Shown piece after piece: positions 45,701-57,659 of a DNA stretch of 64,000 nucleotides. Source of the stretch: Rhynchonema sp. JSB1_4. Taxonomy: Eukaryota > Nematoda > Chromadorea > Monhysterida > Xyalidae. The stretch's first letter is position 1. Each line of letters opens with the position of its first letter. The stretch is taken from contig JASAMV010001489.1 in NCBI GenBank assembly GCA_030248065.1, forward strand, positions 62,001 through 126,000, written 5' to 3'. A program made the translations under genes and the position numbers. The notes under the pieces are model-generated. The model ran no database searches. It saw only the letters and a program-made list of their open reading frames with translations, and was not told the DNA's origin.

Positions 45701-48700
45701 GTTCTGCACCAGTATTTGGTTTCGCTAATGAGAACGGTAATCGGTCCGCCGAAGTTCAACAGAATGAAAAAAATGCGAGCACCAATCACAAGCCTGAAGA
45801 AAACTAATCGATTTTTTACGTACAGCAACGTCCTCTTATCAAATCAACCATTTGTTGTCGAAGTGTACTCGAACTTTATCCGCATCATCAGACCTTCATG
45901 CAAGAATTCAGGTGATTGGCGTGAGTTCTGGCCGGCCTGTTCACTCGTTGGATTCAATGTGCACGACGATGGACGTATTGATCGCGCTAAACCACCACGA
46001 ATACCGACTGTTGAGAATGCGAGGGTCGAGTACACGCATGTGGTGAGTCGAATGTGAAGGATGGGTCTATGCTGGTCGACATTGCAAGGTGCAAAAAAAA
46101 GTTGCCGAATAACCAGATCAAATGATCCCCCGGCCTGATCATATTTACAATTTAGAAACAAGTCACCACTCTCATTTCAAAAAAAGTTGAGTGCTCGGTC
46201 GGTTCGCTTTCTGGACGTCAATTGACCTGAGGTGTTCGCACCGACGAGGCCTGGCACGTCACCCGTCTGTGAAAATATGCCGAAACGGGCAAAATTCTGC
46301 TGTAACATTATTCCAATGAGTTCCAAAACGATGACACTTAAATCGAAGTGATACAATGGATGCATCTTGGTGGAAACGGAAACAAAAGTACAACCCCGTT
46401 GTTCAAGTGACCTTTTCTCAATTATTGTGCAGCTGCTCAAGCGCGCGTTCGTCAACATTTCGTGTCCGGACGTGTACAAACAAGTGTTCTTCGCCGTGTC
46501 ACGCACGTCGTTCTGGTATCAACGATTCAGGGGCACCATCCAGGAACAGGTACACATGGTTGAAGGGGACTTGAATTTGGTTTCAATTGTCGAATTCGAA
46601 CTTTCGAATTTTCTGTTCCAGCAATGATGTGACACCGAAAACTTTGCTGTTGTAATGAGTCTGATTGACTTCGTGACGAATATTATATATCTGAGCTCAA
46701 ACAGTCGTACAAAGTTACGTTTTCTTAACTCTGAAGCAATTGGCCTTTTACGATCAAACAGGGTACTGAATTCAGATTGAGTACGAATCGTGCCTGGTCT
46801 TCTACCACTGGGTTGGGCAGCCCCGACCGTTCAAACGATTGCCCAAAGGGGCACTTGAGTTTTATGTGGACACGGATGTTGAATATGGACCGGCGAAGAA
46901 GAGGAGCCATTATCATAAGAAAGCGTTGGTTTTGTTACATCTGGTTTGGATTGTTACGTTTTATCAGCACACATTGTAGTGCAATTGTTGTGTGTGATTG
47001 TGCCCGTTCCTATGAGGACCTAGTGGAACATGTACTCGCCGTAAATTGACTGGTGGCGTTTTGAGTTAGCGTTACTGCGTGAACTCTCTAGCGCATCTTC
47101 ACTCTCTGTTTTTCAATTTTACAGCCTTCCCTACGCCAACACCGTTACGGTGACGCAAGTGCTGAAGGAGTTCTGTCTTCAACAGCTGATGATCAACCGC
47201 GGCGCGCACCCGTCTGACATACAGAAAATGTTGGACACAAAAGAAATGAAGGACAAATACAAACTGCATGGCGTCAGCGAAGTCAAGCTGAAGAATGTGG
47301 TTGGTTTCAGGGGTTGGAAAATTTTTTGGTCTTGGACGCAGCATGCCCCCTTTTTAGCGAAGTGATGGAGACTGGGCATTTTCGGCCACTTTAGAAGATA
47401 ATAACCAATTACATGTTACGAGGTTGGCAGCAGTTTCGCGAACAGCACAATATTCTAAAATCTTTACACAATATGGTGAGTTTCTGTGCACTGAGAGTCT
47501 TTATGAAGAGCATGTGACACGATGCGACAATGATGCAAATTTTGGGACACCTTTGAAAGACAGCTGAAAACAATAATTATTGCTTATTCTGGCTTTGAGT
47601 CGCGGGATTGTACCTAGAAACTGTACAGGCTTTCTAGTGCGTAAGATGCTTGTTACAGCATTATTCTTTTTTGATGATTTTCTCCAGGTGAAAAACCTGT
47701 TGGTCAAAGGCAGACGCGAGCTGGCAAAGAGAGACAAAGCCAAGAAGGACAAGAAATCAGCGACGTTGGTTCCTTATGTCATATCAAAAAAATGATAAAC
47801 CCCAGGAATGTGTCGAACAGGATTTTCAAAATGTTTTCCAGTCCGCCACTTGAGGAAGATGAAGACGAGTCCAATAATCTAGAATACGACCCGCGGCTAG
47901 AGGACGAAGATGTGATGACAAATCTGGACCCGGGAAACACCACCCCACAACAATTACAGTTGATGAATGCGGTCGATGCTCAGGTGGTTGCAAGCACTGT
48001 GTTTTTGTTATTTCAAGCAAAATTACGTTCCCCGGGCGGCATTCTCGCAGGGTTTGGCAAATGAAGGACATTTTATTTGCCTGCTTTCAATTTTAGGATG
48101 CCCCGGCACCTGAATTAATTGCAAGCACACTTGTTTTTGGATCATCTTGATGTCCAATTTGTTGATTACTACAATAAACATGCGACATGCCCGGGTGTGG
48201 GTGATGCCCAATTGTTTCATTGATCCGTCAGGAAGCCGAACAATCATTTTTCCGACGCAACGCGCGCTTCTACTGTTTTGACCGACACCTTGTATACTAA
48301 TAGGTGCCGAGCAGGCACTGTAAAAACGATGTTTCAGAAATGGGACAAGCATTGCATAAAAATGGTAAAAGTGGATAAAAGCAGGTACCCCCCTGAATTC
48401 AGACCTAGCTATGTCCCTGCTGGCCTGGCCAGGTGGCCAGCTGCTTAATGTGGTGACTAGGTTAAGGACTTTATAATTTAACTGAATAATAAACTGCTTT
48501 CAAACAATTTTCGTCGTATCCTAGTTGACGCTCAAAAATTTGCGCTCTGCGCACACAGTGGGCGCTTTTTTATCCAGAACAGGAAGTTCGGTTCCGAAAT
48601 CGCCACTTCAATTTTTTGAACTCGCTCAAAAACCATCCGATTGTCTGGCTATTTGCCACCGTTTCATTCACAGACATTGCTCGAGGCGCGTGAAGTGGAC

Positions 48701-51361
48701 GTGAATGGCCCATTCCTGACCAATCATCAACTTCGGTTGCTGCAACGCGCTGACATCGATGCACCGATGACGAAGGAATTGTGAGTGGTTGGGGATGCGA
48801 TTTGTGGTCGCGTCTGGTTCGACGTCAACTGTTGGTTGTAAAGCTGAGCCTCCATATAATGATGAAGTGAATAATTCCAGTGCTGTGTTGAGAATGCCAT
48901 ATTGAGAATATTCTTTTTGGTGACCGAAAGTGACGGATAACGATCATATCACATGATTATAAGCGAGTGATTCGTATGTAGTCCTTTTATTTGCGTCGTT
49001 TATGTTGTACTCAGCCCCTTCCAATGCAACAGAGTCTCAAAAGTGGACAGTAGAAATCATTCAGACTGATACGTTTCGAGGATTGTGTTGTCGACGCTCT
49101 GACCAACATCGTGTGGCTGCCGTTGCCCTTTATTGGGCTCGATATTGCCGCCTTCTATTTGCTGCAGGTTGGTAATTTGAATGGATGAAAAGTGGTCGTG
49201 GCTTGGGCCCTGCCTCTTGCCCATGATCGAAAAGAGTTGACAATTTTAAGGCATATACCGACTCCACTCTGGTGTCGGCAAACATTCCCGATGGAGTGCC
49301 GTGCGATCGGTCGAAAGGTACGTAGCAATGATGTTTCGAATCACAAATATAACGCACAAACTAGATGGCAAACACAATTTCAGGCTACATTATCGATTTT
49401 CGCGATGTGATCGGTGACACGCGGCTGTATTGCAGGCGAAATATGGAGCTGCAGAAAGATGATGGCGGCAGATACTATGAGGTGGTGTCACATGGTTGGT
49501 GAATTTTGATGATCGTTATTTATGTAATCTAAAGTTTGGATCATGTTTGGTTCACGTATTTCGTGATTGCTAACAGTTTTGGTTCATATCAGAAGTCATG
49601 AAATATTTCGTTTGGTGTGCACAAGTAACATTGCGCATCTCACTTCCGTACCCACCTTTTTCGTGAAAATCGTCAGAAACTGCTGAAACAAGAAATTAAA
49701 CTTGTGGTGCGCAATTTGTCTAACAGCAAATACTCGCACAGGTCAATACATGTACACAGTGAATGCAGAGGACGGAAGTATTGGTCGCGCCAAGCCCTTC
49801 AGAAAATCAAGCACTAGATGGGATGACAACACTGGATGGACACATCATGTTGGTTGGGCTGATGTTTCAAGCTCTTGGCTGCAAAGAGAAGATTGACAAT
49901 GGTTTTGTTTTTGTGAATGGGTTGGTTGGTTTATTGCTCTCAGTGACGCATAAAACCATGCACGTAAATTAGTGATAGAAGCACAGTTACAAGACCTGGT
50001 GGGACAATTACGGAAATGAAAATAGTTACAACACTGGTTATAACAAAACCACAGCAAATAAAAGCTACAAAAAGCGCCACGGAGAGAGAGAGATCACGGA
50101 CATCAGGACAGATCACAGGACATGTTAACAGAACTGAAAATTATGCATTAATCCTCGTCCTCGTCAAACGACAAATGTCGGGCTCAGAGGGCATATTGGG
50201 ATCAGTCCATATTGTCAACAGTCCAGAACAGATGGTGGGTTGGTGATTGTCCGTCACTTCCGTGTACCACCATTTAGCGACGTGGCTGGCGTCCCCAGGC
50301 TGACGTGAATGCGTATCGAACGAGACATCGCCATATCCATCCCGTTGACCGCATCCGGACGCGGTGGCGATAGAGCCCTTGTGAATGGGTCACTGCGAAA
50401 CATGGACGGCAGGCTGACAATTTGATGTCTGTTGTAAACATCGGACAGTTATCCAAGCACGTTGTTTTCATCGGACAGTTATCCAGTACGATTTGCAGTT
50501 GTTGTGAAATGGCCGGGCCCATTTATTGACACAGCACTGTTTACTGGATGACCCATCAAAGATGCCATAATACTGCATGATTTACAAACTATCTCCCACT
50601 ACGCTATCTATCCTGTCAACCAGGTCGCCCTGCGTTCCTACCGCAACATGTCGTGTCCGGATCTTGTGCGTTACCGAATCTACATGACCAGTCGAACGTC
50701 AAAGGAGCAAATACAGAAGATCAACAAAGATGATCCGTTCAAGTACACGCCGCAGGCGGAAATGGTTGGTTGAGAAACTGTGCGCGCGGGTGTCTTTTTG
50801 AGTGACCGAAATTTAGAAATCGCCAAATATGATCTAATGTTTTAAAAACAGATGGCAATGATAAACTTGTAAATAGCGAGCCAAAAATATTCATTCGAAA
50901 CGATTCACGTACTCATTGCGTTCCTGCAAAATGCGCGTTGCAGGGCATAAGGGGATTAGGAGTCAAGTAAAAATGTTTCGTTCATTCAATGAATTGCAGA
51001 GGTGCTAAATGCAAAACGTTTTTATGTGAGCAACACAAGGTTCCACGACAATTTAGTTATTATTATCAGACTCTATCTTTCAAGCTATCAACTTACATCT
51101 AAACTGTCGCCATAATCTAGAATGTCGCCATAATCTTTTCAGGTGATGGTGTTCTATCGTTGGTACGGCCCGCCACGTCCGTTCCAGCGCATTCCGCTGA
51201 GCAAGAAAGCAGCAATGTTGCTGCAGAAACACAACCTTCGACCACGTGGTTATGGCGACATGTTGTCGGTCTTTCCCACAATTATGCCGAAGATTGGTAT
51301 GGGCACGGCCACAACTGATTGGGATGATAATGCGTCGAACGACACTGAATCGATCGCTTGA
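42720..51361 (+). CDS. Second two-module protein of the novel family (modules C and D), about 19 exons
   Basis: Exons: 42720-42772, 44758-44832, 45133-45271, about 45416-45619, about 45679-46041, 46433-46549, 46776-46924, 47125-47299, 47395-47475, 47688-47764, 47842-47983, 48674-48780, 49065-49167, 49251-49317, 49384-49496, about 49680-49915 (uncertain), 50624-50764, 51143-51361. Module C has SGDVSWLPLP, YIVDLV, NVHDDGRIDRAKP, SCPDVYKQ, then VFYHWVGQPRPFKRLP. Module D has VDVNGPFLTNHQLRLLQ, NIVWLPLP, NIPDGVPCD, GYIIDFRD, SCPDLVRYRIYMTSR, then VFYRWYGPPRPFQRIP. Both follow the motif order of modules A and B in the gene at 24346, including a phase-2 intron between the first two segments. A linker of about 190 residues with a Lys-rich stretch (RDKAKKDKK) and an acidic stretch (LEEDEDE) separates them. 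Start is uncertain. Function unknown; strongly charged linkers hint at a nuclear protein. Confidence 0.65.
42799..44387. mobile_element. Long foldback element (~1.6 kb, ~380-bp arms)
   Basis: Tips CTTAAAGG and CCTTTAAG are followed by arms that are reverse complements over about 380 bp with scattered mismatches, for example CTTTTCGTTCCAGAAAAA and its complement, and GGCCGCGCTTTGCGTT near the arm ends. Flanking octamers CCGATTGC and CCGGGTGC match at 6 of 8. No transposase frame is seen. It fills the first large intron of the second two-module gene. Confidence 0.8.
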
Positions 51362-52212
51362 GCTTGATTCAATGATATTTTGTCACAGTCAACTCTCCTT
51401 ATAGTGAATCACTCGAAATGACCGTCACCTCTCATGTCCAATAAAAGCGCTGTAAACTAATGTTGTAAATTTTCTTTCCGTATTGAATTATCCACTTGTC
51501 AACCCGTATGACATATTTTCGGTAGCAGGAATGGATTTCGTTTTAATGTCTGAGATACAATTTTGCACCGAACCCATCAAATATTATTTATTGTTTCTCT
51601 TGGTTATGTTGCGTCTTACTGATGGGTGACTTTCGGATTTTCTTTTCGTGCGTGTTATGTATGTATACTATCTGATGGTTGTTGTGCGTCCTATAAGAGT
51701 CGTCTTTATCTGAATTCTAGCGGCTTGCTTATGTTCTGTTTTGATTGTTTGTAAATTAAGATTGTTATGTTTTTTGTGTATTGTGCTGGCTTGATTCTTG
51801 CACGTTTCAGATTGTTCTCAGTTGTGATTTTATAATTTTTTCAATGTGTTGTGTACTTTTGTGTCCCGATTACAAGTGCAGCCACATTGTGTGGGCAGTA
51901 TCTGTAATTGTTGCAGTTAAATGTTGCGTCCTCGTACAAATAAAACGATCATGACAAGATCAATGGAGCTAGTCACCAGGAAGCAGCAAGCACACACACA
52001 CACCACATATGACACAGTTGCAGTTCACAAACATGGAATTCTATTTCGGTTGTCTGAAACTGGCCTGATTTGCGTTGGCGCCTTCTGTGATGCGCGGCCT
52101 CCCCAGCGTGCTCTTAGGTTTGGCATCGTGTTAGGCTTACATTTGGCGTCTAGGCTCACGCTTAGGCAAGCCATCACCCGGAACGACCTGTAAAAACACT
52201 ATGCAGGACGTA

Positions 52213-52341
52213 CAGTTCCGGATGCAATTCTAGGCTGAAAGTTGAAGTCGCGTGCACGCGAAGTTACTTCGACTTTTGCCGATACTTTGCACTGTTTCGC
52301 ACGCGACTTCAACTTTCAGCCTAGAATTGCACCCGGTACTG
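52213..52341. mobile_element. Tc1/mariner-type MITE (129 bp)
   Basis: Ends CAGTTCCGGATGCAATTC and GAATTGCACCCGGTACTG are inverted over about 38 bp, flanked by TA on both sides. CAGT tips with a TA duplication fit Tc1/mariner-type MITEs. Nearly the whole element is a hairpin. Confidence 0.75.
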
Positions 52342-52599
52342 TAGAGCTACGGTTTCCTTGGAAAGTGTGCAGACATCTTGCTCGCATCCATCCGGAGTGC
52401 TTCAAGCACGGCTGAAACGATAGTCGCACTGAAGTTCTTTTTTAGTCAGTTTGCATTCACACAGAAAAGAAAGAAAACAAGGTCACCACAATCATAATCA
52501 TTTTAAGGTGGGTCATAAAATATGCGCAAATTTACCGACGTTTTCAAAGAGAATCCCTCATATTTGAAAGAGAATTCAGCCAACATATCAGAAGCACAG

Positions 52600-52720
52600 A
52601 TTAAATTACTTAGCGATGCGATCTAGCGATTGTTGGCAGACATCGTGTTGATGTGGAATTGCGGATGTCGTCGAGAGAGAATCGATGATGAAGAAGGAAA
52701 TGATTTGAAGTCGTACTGAT
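52600..52720 (-). pseudogene. Decayed third copy of the secreted Cys/Pro-rich gene
   Basis: The minus strand has an ATG in the context ATGTCTGCCAACAATCGC, matching the start of the copy at 56096 (ATGTCTACCAACAGTGGC), but a TAG follows as codon 7 and similarity then ends. Upstream sequence (GATTGCGGATG on the plus strand as ATTGCGGATG near 52660) matches the upstream region of both intact copies, so this is a truncated duplicate. Confidence 0.55.
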
Positions 52721-52882
52721 CAGACGTTGCATGAAGTGACACAAATGCGGTGGGATAAGAAGAGTTACGGTAGCAGTGCTGTAGCTCTGTTCGTCAACCC
52801 AGCAGAACTCTCTGACCTTGACATGAATGCCAAAAACTGATCACTTGATATCCGAAGAACAGCACACGCACAACTTTGTGCT

Positions 52883-53500
52883 CGATGGGTGGCATTTTCG
52901 AAACGGTGTAAAGGTCAGTTGGGTGTAAAGATCGGTGGAAAGCTCGGTGTGAGAAAGTTCAGTGTAAGCTCTGCGTAAGCTTGAAACATTGCACGCTGAG
53001 CAAGCAGCAGACGCGCGTTTCTAAACGAAAGGTCAACTTTGATGGTTTGCTGTGGAAGCGTAAAGCGTTTGTTTGAAATCGGGTTTATTCACGCTGGTTG
53101 CACAAACGTTTTAAAGGAATATTTGTAAGTTACCTAACATTTCGCCGGAAGGCTGTTGAGAAATTGAACATTCATTGACGGCGGTGCAAAAAATTTTGAC
53201 TTTACTAACTGATCGCAGCACGAAATCAAAACGGCTCCATGAAAGGTTACGAAATTCATACATGTCGTTTAAAAACGCTTGTGCAACCTGCCTAAATAAA
53301 CAATATTGCAAACAAACGACTTAACACTTGCACAGCAGACTGTCAAGCGTGACCTTTCGTTTAGAAACGCGCGTCTGCTGCTTGCTCAGCGTGCAACGTT
53401 TCAAGCTTACGCCGAGCTTACGCTGAACTTTCTCACACCGAGCTTTCCACCGACCTTTACACCCAACTGACCTTTACACCGTTTCGAAAATATCACCCGA
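52883..53500. mobile_element. Foldback element with ~150-bp arms
   Basis: Tips CATTTTCGAAACGGTGTAAA and its near complement TTTACACCGTTTCGAAAATA are followed by mirrored arms, including GCGCGTTTCTAAACGAAAGG and GCACGCTGAGCAAGCAGCAG with their complements. No coding capacity was found. Confidence 0.8.
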
Positions 53501-53894
53501 TGTGCAATGATGGCGCTTGGTATACCAGTGGCCGGAAGTGTTTGAGGGTTATCAAACCCATGCACGGCAGGTTGCATTTGAGCTTACCTTTTGATACTTT
53601 TACTCTAATAAAGTTAAAGGAAAGAAAAGAAAATCGCTCACAATCATGATATCACTTAATGGGTCATTTATCATTATCCTATCATACAATAGTGTTATTA
53701 AGTTTACTACTGTGCCAGATGACACTGGAAAGACATCAAACTAATCAGAAAGGAATGTAGATTAAGATTACAGATTAAGATTAAGATTACAGAAAAAGAT
53801 CATTCGCAAATGTCACACAGTTACTGGTTAATTGTGATTAGATTATCATCTAGCCCACAAGCGATGGGATGAATTTTCGAAAAGAAAAACAAAA

Positions 53895-54565
53895 TCAATT
53901 CGTAGCAATGCGTCGTAGATAACGACGGCACCACGGAGGCATTTCAGGGCCGCCCTTGCACCGATCCGGCATGCGGCCGTGCAAGCAGACGCACCGGGGC
54001 CAACAGTGGCAGGGCCAATGGACGCCAGGCACATGCTGACCCCCACTTGCTGAAATTGAAATTGATCTAGAGAACTATTCAATCGATCATCTAATGAAAA
54101 CCCATGGCCACCCACCCGGCATTGTTTCGCTCCCATCCGTTCCGTTATCCGGGACCGTTTCGTTGACCGAGCGAGCATGCGCTGAAAAGGAAATTCAGGT
54201 CATTCGAGAATATAATTCAGTAGCAGTTGCAAACCGGTTGGAAACGAGAATCACACTCACGAATGTGATGCGACCTGCTGCGCGGGGGCGGGCGTGGACA
54301 GACGCAGGCGGGCTTGAGACCCCGACAGGGTGGGCTGCAGCGGTACCCAACTATGCTCGCAACCGGTTGCACTGAAATGCAAATTCGTTTTAAGAACTAT
54401 GCTGTCAATCAATGACTGACATCTAATGGAAAACCATAGCCGCCTACCCGAGTCTGTTACGTCCCAACGGGTCGTGGTTCGCTCGTGGTGGTCGCATTGC
54501 ACGTTGACGACCACCAGAACCAACAACAGGCCGAACACAGCGATCAAGGAATTTTCGCGAGACAT
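53895..54565 (-). CDS. Small secreted Cys/Pro-rich protein, copy 1
   Basis: Minus-strand exons are 54565-54469, 54371-54261 and 54049-53895, giving about 120 residues. Both introns are phase 1 and the donors and acceptors are GT-AG. Exon 1 encodes a signal peptide (SLIAVFGLLLVLVVVNVQC) then DHHERTTT. Exon 2 has YRCSPPCRGLKPACVCPRPP. Exon 3 has CHCWPRCVCLHGRMPDRC and ends MPPWCRRYLRRIATN. The even number of cysteines suggests disulphide bonding outside the cell. No known family was recognised. The copy at 55546-56096 has the same exon layout. The sequence upstream of the start is conserved among all three copies, which suggests shared regulation. Confidence 0.72.
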
Positions 54566-55545
54566 CGTAGTGCTGATGCGAGATTGCGGATGAGGATGTT
54601 GTCGCGAGGGAAAATCGCTCTCTTGCAAGATCAAATGATCAAATGAAATACTGCAATTTCATGGAAAACGGGGAAGCAGCTCGATGGTGTGGCATTCGTC
54701 GCACGAATACGGTCGAACAAGCAGAATTACGGTAGCAGTACTGTAGCTCAGCGCGTCGTGCCACACCGTTATATTTGTCGCATGCTATAATTATAGTTTA
54801 TTTTTTTAAGCTGTATTTTGGGTGAGTTTATGTGTGATACGGTATGATTAAAGAGCTGTTTTTGTACAAAGCGAATATGGAATGAAACGGTGACAATTAT
54901 CAACACTCTTGATAATTTCCAAAAGTAATGGATAATTCTCAAAAAGTAATGTTATGAGCAGACTAGTCCAGTAAATTTGATCATCGCGAACTGGAATATC
55001 CACGAGGTTACGGGCACCTCAGGTTGGGGTGGGAGCCCAGACCTACAATCCAGCTGCATCGCTTTGCTAAACGCCCCGTTTGTCGATGGTGGCTGTTTGA
55101 TGGTCGCAAGTGCCCCTGGTGGCTTGGCTGTCAGAAAGTCGGGTCACAAAGTTTCCTTTTGGAAACAAGTTCTCTGGCAACTCTAATGCCAAAAGCATGC
55201 AGTGGCTCTAGTTCTTGCGATACAATTTATTCGCTATGACCTGACCGAGCAGAAAATAACCAAATCTCTCATTCGGACATGTATGTATCACTCAAGGGGC
55301 CGTTAGATTCGCATACGTTTACATCCGAAACTGCTCAGAAAAAACCAAGATTGTCGCCAAAAGAATTTTACATCAGAGCAACCTTTACAGGAATGTCCAG
55401 AAAAAATCTTGTCGCTGTGTTTACAGGCACGCTATCCGAATATTGTTTAACTGACAATGTTTCTTCAAAAAAAGAAATGCTTTGTGATTTATGCAACCCC
55501 GGAACGAAAAGTGGGTTTATTGCGAAAAAGAGTGGATCGCAAGGA
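54566..55545. other. Gap between the two secreted-protein genes
   Basis: No supported gene was found. It contains the conserved upstream region of copy 1 (GATTGCGGATGAGGATG near 54583) and a palindromic GGTAGCAGTACTGTAGC motif near 54731, which also occurs as GGTAGCAGTGCTGTAGC near 52770. Confidence 0.5.
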
Positions 55546-56096
55546 TCATTTTCTGCCAGTGCTTCTTCGACGACGCCGACGACACCAGGGTGGCGTGCCA
55601 GCTGGATTGTCCTTGCACGGAGTGCGACGACGAGGTCGGCAGGCGTTGGGCGGTTTGCACACGTCCGGATCCGGACGAACTCCATGAGGTCGGCGTCTCC
55701 GCGCTGAAATGGGAATTCGCATTGAGACTTATTATTGTTCAGTCGGTGCGCACTGAAATCTGGCGCGAAGCCAAGACCCAAGACTGTTCGATTGCCCGGG
55801 GAGATCGTCGCGTTGCGCGGTGCCGTTCCCTTGCGATAAGCTGGACAGATGCATTTCGGTGGCTGACAGTACTCGGGGCAGTAGACAGGCGGGCGGCGGC
55901 GGAGTTGGGGAGGCGTGCCACGTTTTCGCTCTGATGTGAAAGTGTGGATTAATTAATTGATCATTATACTTCAAAAAACTTTTTTAAAACTTTCCGCATA
56001 CCAACCGGTCATAGTTCGCTCGTGGTTGTCGCAGTGCACGTTGACGACGAGCAGAGCGAAGCCAAACACAGCGATCAAGCCACTGTTGGTAGACAT
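55546..56096 (-). CDS. Small secreted Cys/Pro-rich protein, copy 2
   Basis: Minus-strand exons are 56096-56006, 55930-55754 and 55703-55546, giving about 141 residues; all introns are phase 1. The signal peptide is LIAVFGFALLVVNVHC, followed by DNHERTM as in copy 1. Exon 2 carries VYCPEYCQPPKCICPAYRKG. Exon 3 carries DVCKPPNACRPRRRTPCKD and ends TPPWCRRRRRSTGRK, matching MPPWCRRYLRR of copy 1. The basic C-terminal tail may be processed or bind acidic partners, but this is a guess. A plus-strand open frame over 55491-55934 overlaps these exons. I consider it a shadow because the minus model keeps phase across every intron and aligns with copy 1. Confidence 0.72.
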
Positions 56097-57296
56097 CTTT
56101 GCTCTGATACCGGATTGCAGATGAGGATGATGCCGTGAAGTGAAAATTGGTTTGTTGCAAGACCGATGATCAAATGAAATGATTTCAAGTCGAACGCCTC
56201 GATGGCGTGGCACTGCGTGGCACCGACAATGTCGGGCCCTCAACTTTTCGTGTTTGTGTCGCATGAAAACTTCTGTTCTCTTTCTAAACTCTAGAATTTC
56301 CAGCATTCCTAGTTTGCTGTCCTTTCAAAACAAGAAAACGTGCTAAGTGAACGGAAGTTTTTGACGCACCGCTGTGCATTCGAGACTATGAGGAATGTTA
56401 GGAATTCACTATTTGACGTTCACGTATTGGTTAAGCGTTCGAAGCAAAAATAAACGAAACACGCGTTGCTCAGGTGAATTTTCTTGTGGGCAGCAGCCGA
56501 TTTCCTCAGGTGAATTTTCTCTGATTCATTGGCCATCCGATCCTTGTTTCACGGGCGTTCCGAGCGCGAACGCAGCCGTCTACTTGGAAATATAGTTTGG
56601 CACTGGCTTTAGTTTGCTTCATTTCCCATTCTCATCCATGTGGACTTGTTTGCCCCCGCTTGTTATGGTATACGTGTTGTCATGTTGTGCTCGTTTGTTA
56701 GTAACCGTGCTTTGCAATAATATTACTATTTTGTCCCTTGTTGATCCCAATGTGGCAAAACGGAATGTTGCTACGTTTGTATGATTTTTGAAGATCACAA
56801 GTATATTGTGCCCTACAGCACACAACTCAGTTTAGTTGTTGGCTGGGCGGATAAATCTCCAACCGCAAGTAAAGTTGTTCGACTCGATTCACCTAATCAA
56901 AGCAGCACATCACGTGAATAAATGAACAGTAGAGCGTTTCGCACTATAGCTTTATTTAATTTTCGTGCCTCCTGCTCCGATTAAAATATAGACAACGAAA
57001 AGTGCGTTATGCCCGTAAATCTACGCCCAGCACCCCTTTATATCTGTTTAGTTGTTCTAATATCACTATCACTCTTCAAATCGAGTAATACGATATTGAA
57101 GAATCGCTTAAATGATCCAGTCTCGATAAAAATTGGTAAAATGCCATAGGTTTTTATTTGACCTGATGCACCAATCATAGCCCAGCTTTCGAAAATACTT
57201 TCCGAGCCTTGCAGTCCGAAAAAAACAGACACAACGCAGTGTTTCGTGCTTTAAAGCAAAAGCAATAAAGTCACACATGAGTTTGATAAAATTTCT
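56097..57296. other. Stretch without a recognisable gene
   Basis: The first 100 bp hold the conserved upstream region of the secreted gene copy 2 (GATTGCAGATGAGGATGATG). A short repeated CAGGTGAATTTTCT is seen near 56470-56520. Nothing else was supported. Confidence 0.5.
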
Positions 57297-57645
57297 GGGC
57301 GGACTTAGGTTGAACACGGAAACCGAAATCCGGAAATATTTCCGGATTCCGATTTCCGGACAATTTTTTTATTTTTTGCGTTTTTCGGAAATATTTCCGG
57401 ATTCCGATTTCCGGATGAATTTTGCGGGACACGAAATTAACCTTCAACCAGATTTATCTTCACTGTGTTTTCAAAGGAATGCAAAACATTTCCGAGCTCT
57501 GCGTTTCTCATATTTCACCCGGAAACCGGAATTCGGAAATATTTCCGGAAAACGCAGATGCTGTTCCGCATCCGGAAATAGGATCATGATTTTTGCATGC
57601 AAATATTTCCGGATTCCGGGTTCCGTGCTCAACCTAAGTCCGCCC
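57297..57645. mobile_element. TIR element of CCGGAAATATTTCCGG palindromes
   Basis: Ends GGGCGGACTTAGGTTGA and TCAACCTAAGTCCGCCC are inverted. The flanks AAATTTCT and (after one base) AAATTTTT resemble an 8-bp duplication. CGGAAATATTTCCGGATTCC units recur throughout. The same family, with CACGGAACACGGAAATATT units, lies at 62019-62468. Confidence 0.8.
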
Positions 57646-57659
57646 TAAATTTTTTTCAG

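Larger units (their letters stand above)
51362..53894. other. Intergenic stretch with MITEs and a decayed gene copy
   Basis: Contains the 3' flank of the second two-module gene (AATAAAAG at about 51440), a diverged TTAGGC-like run (52110-52175), a TA-flanked MITE (52213-52341), a decayed copy of the minus-strand secreted gene (about 52600-52720), and a foldback (52883-53500). No intact gene was found. Confidence 0.6.

Noticed and set aside
24346..51361. Calling the novel modules BAH or Tudor domains
   Set aside because: Some local resemblance (for example R-M-G-D-Y-I-Y) but the motif order and spacing do not fit either family by eye.
55491..55934. Plus-strand open frame with many cysteines
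   Set aside because: It overlaps exons 2 and 3 of the minus-strand secreted gene, whose three-exon phase-consistent model aligns with its paralogue; the plus frame has no such support.
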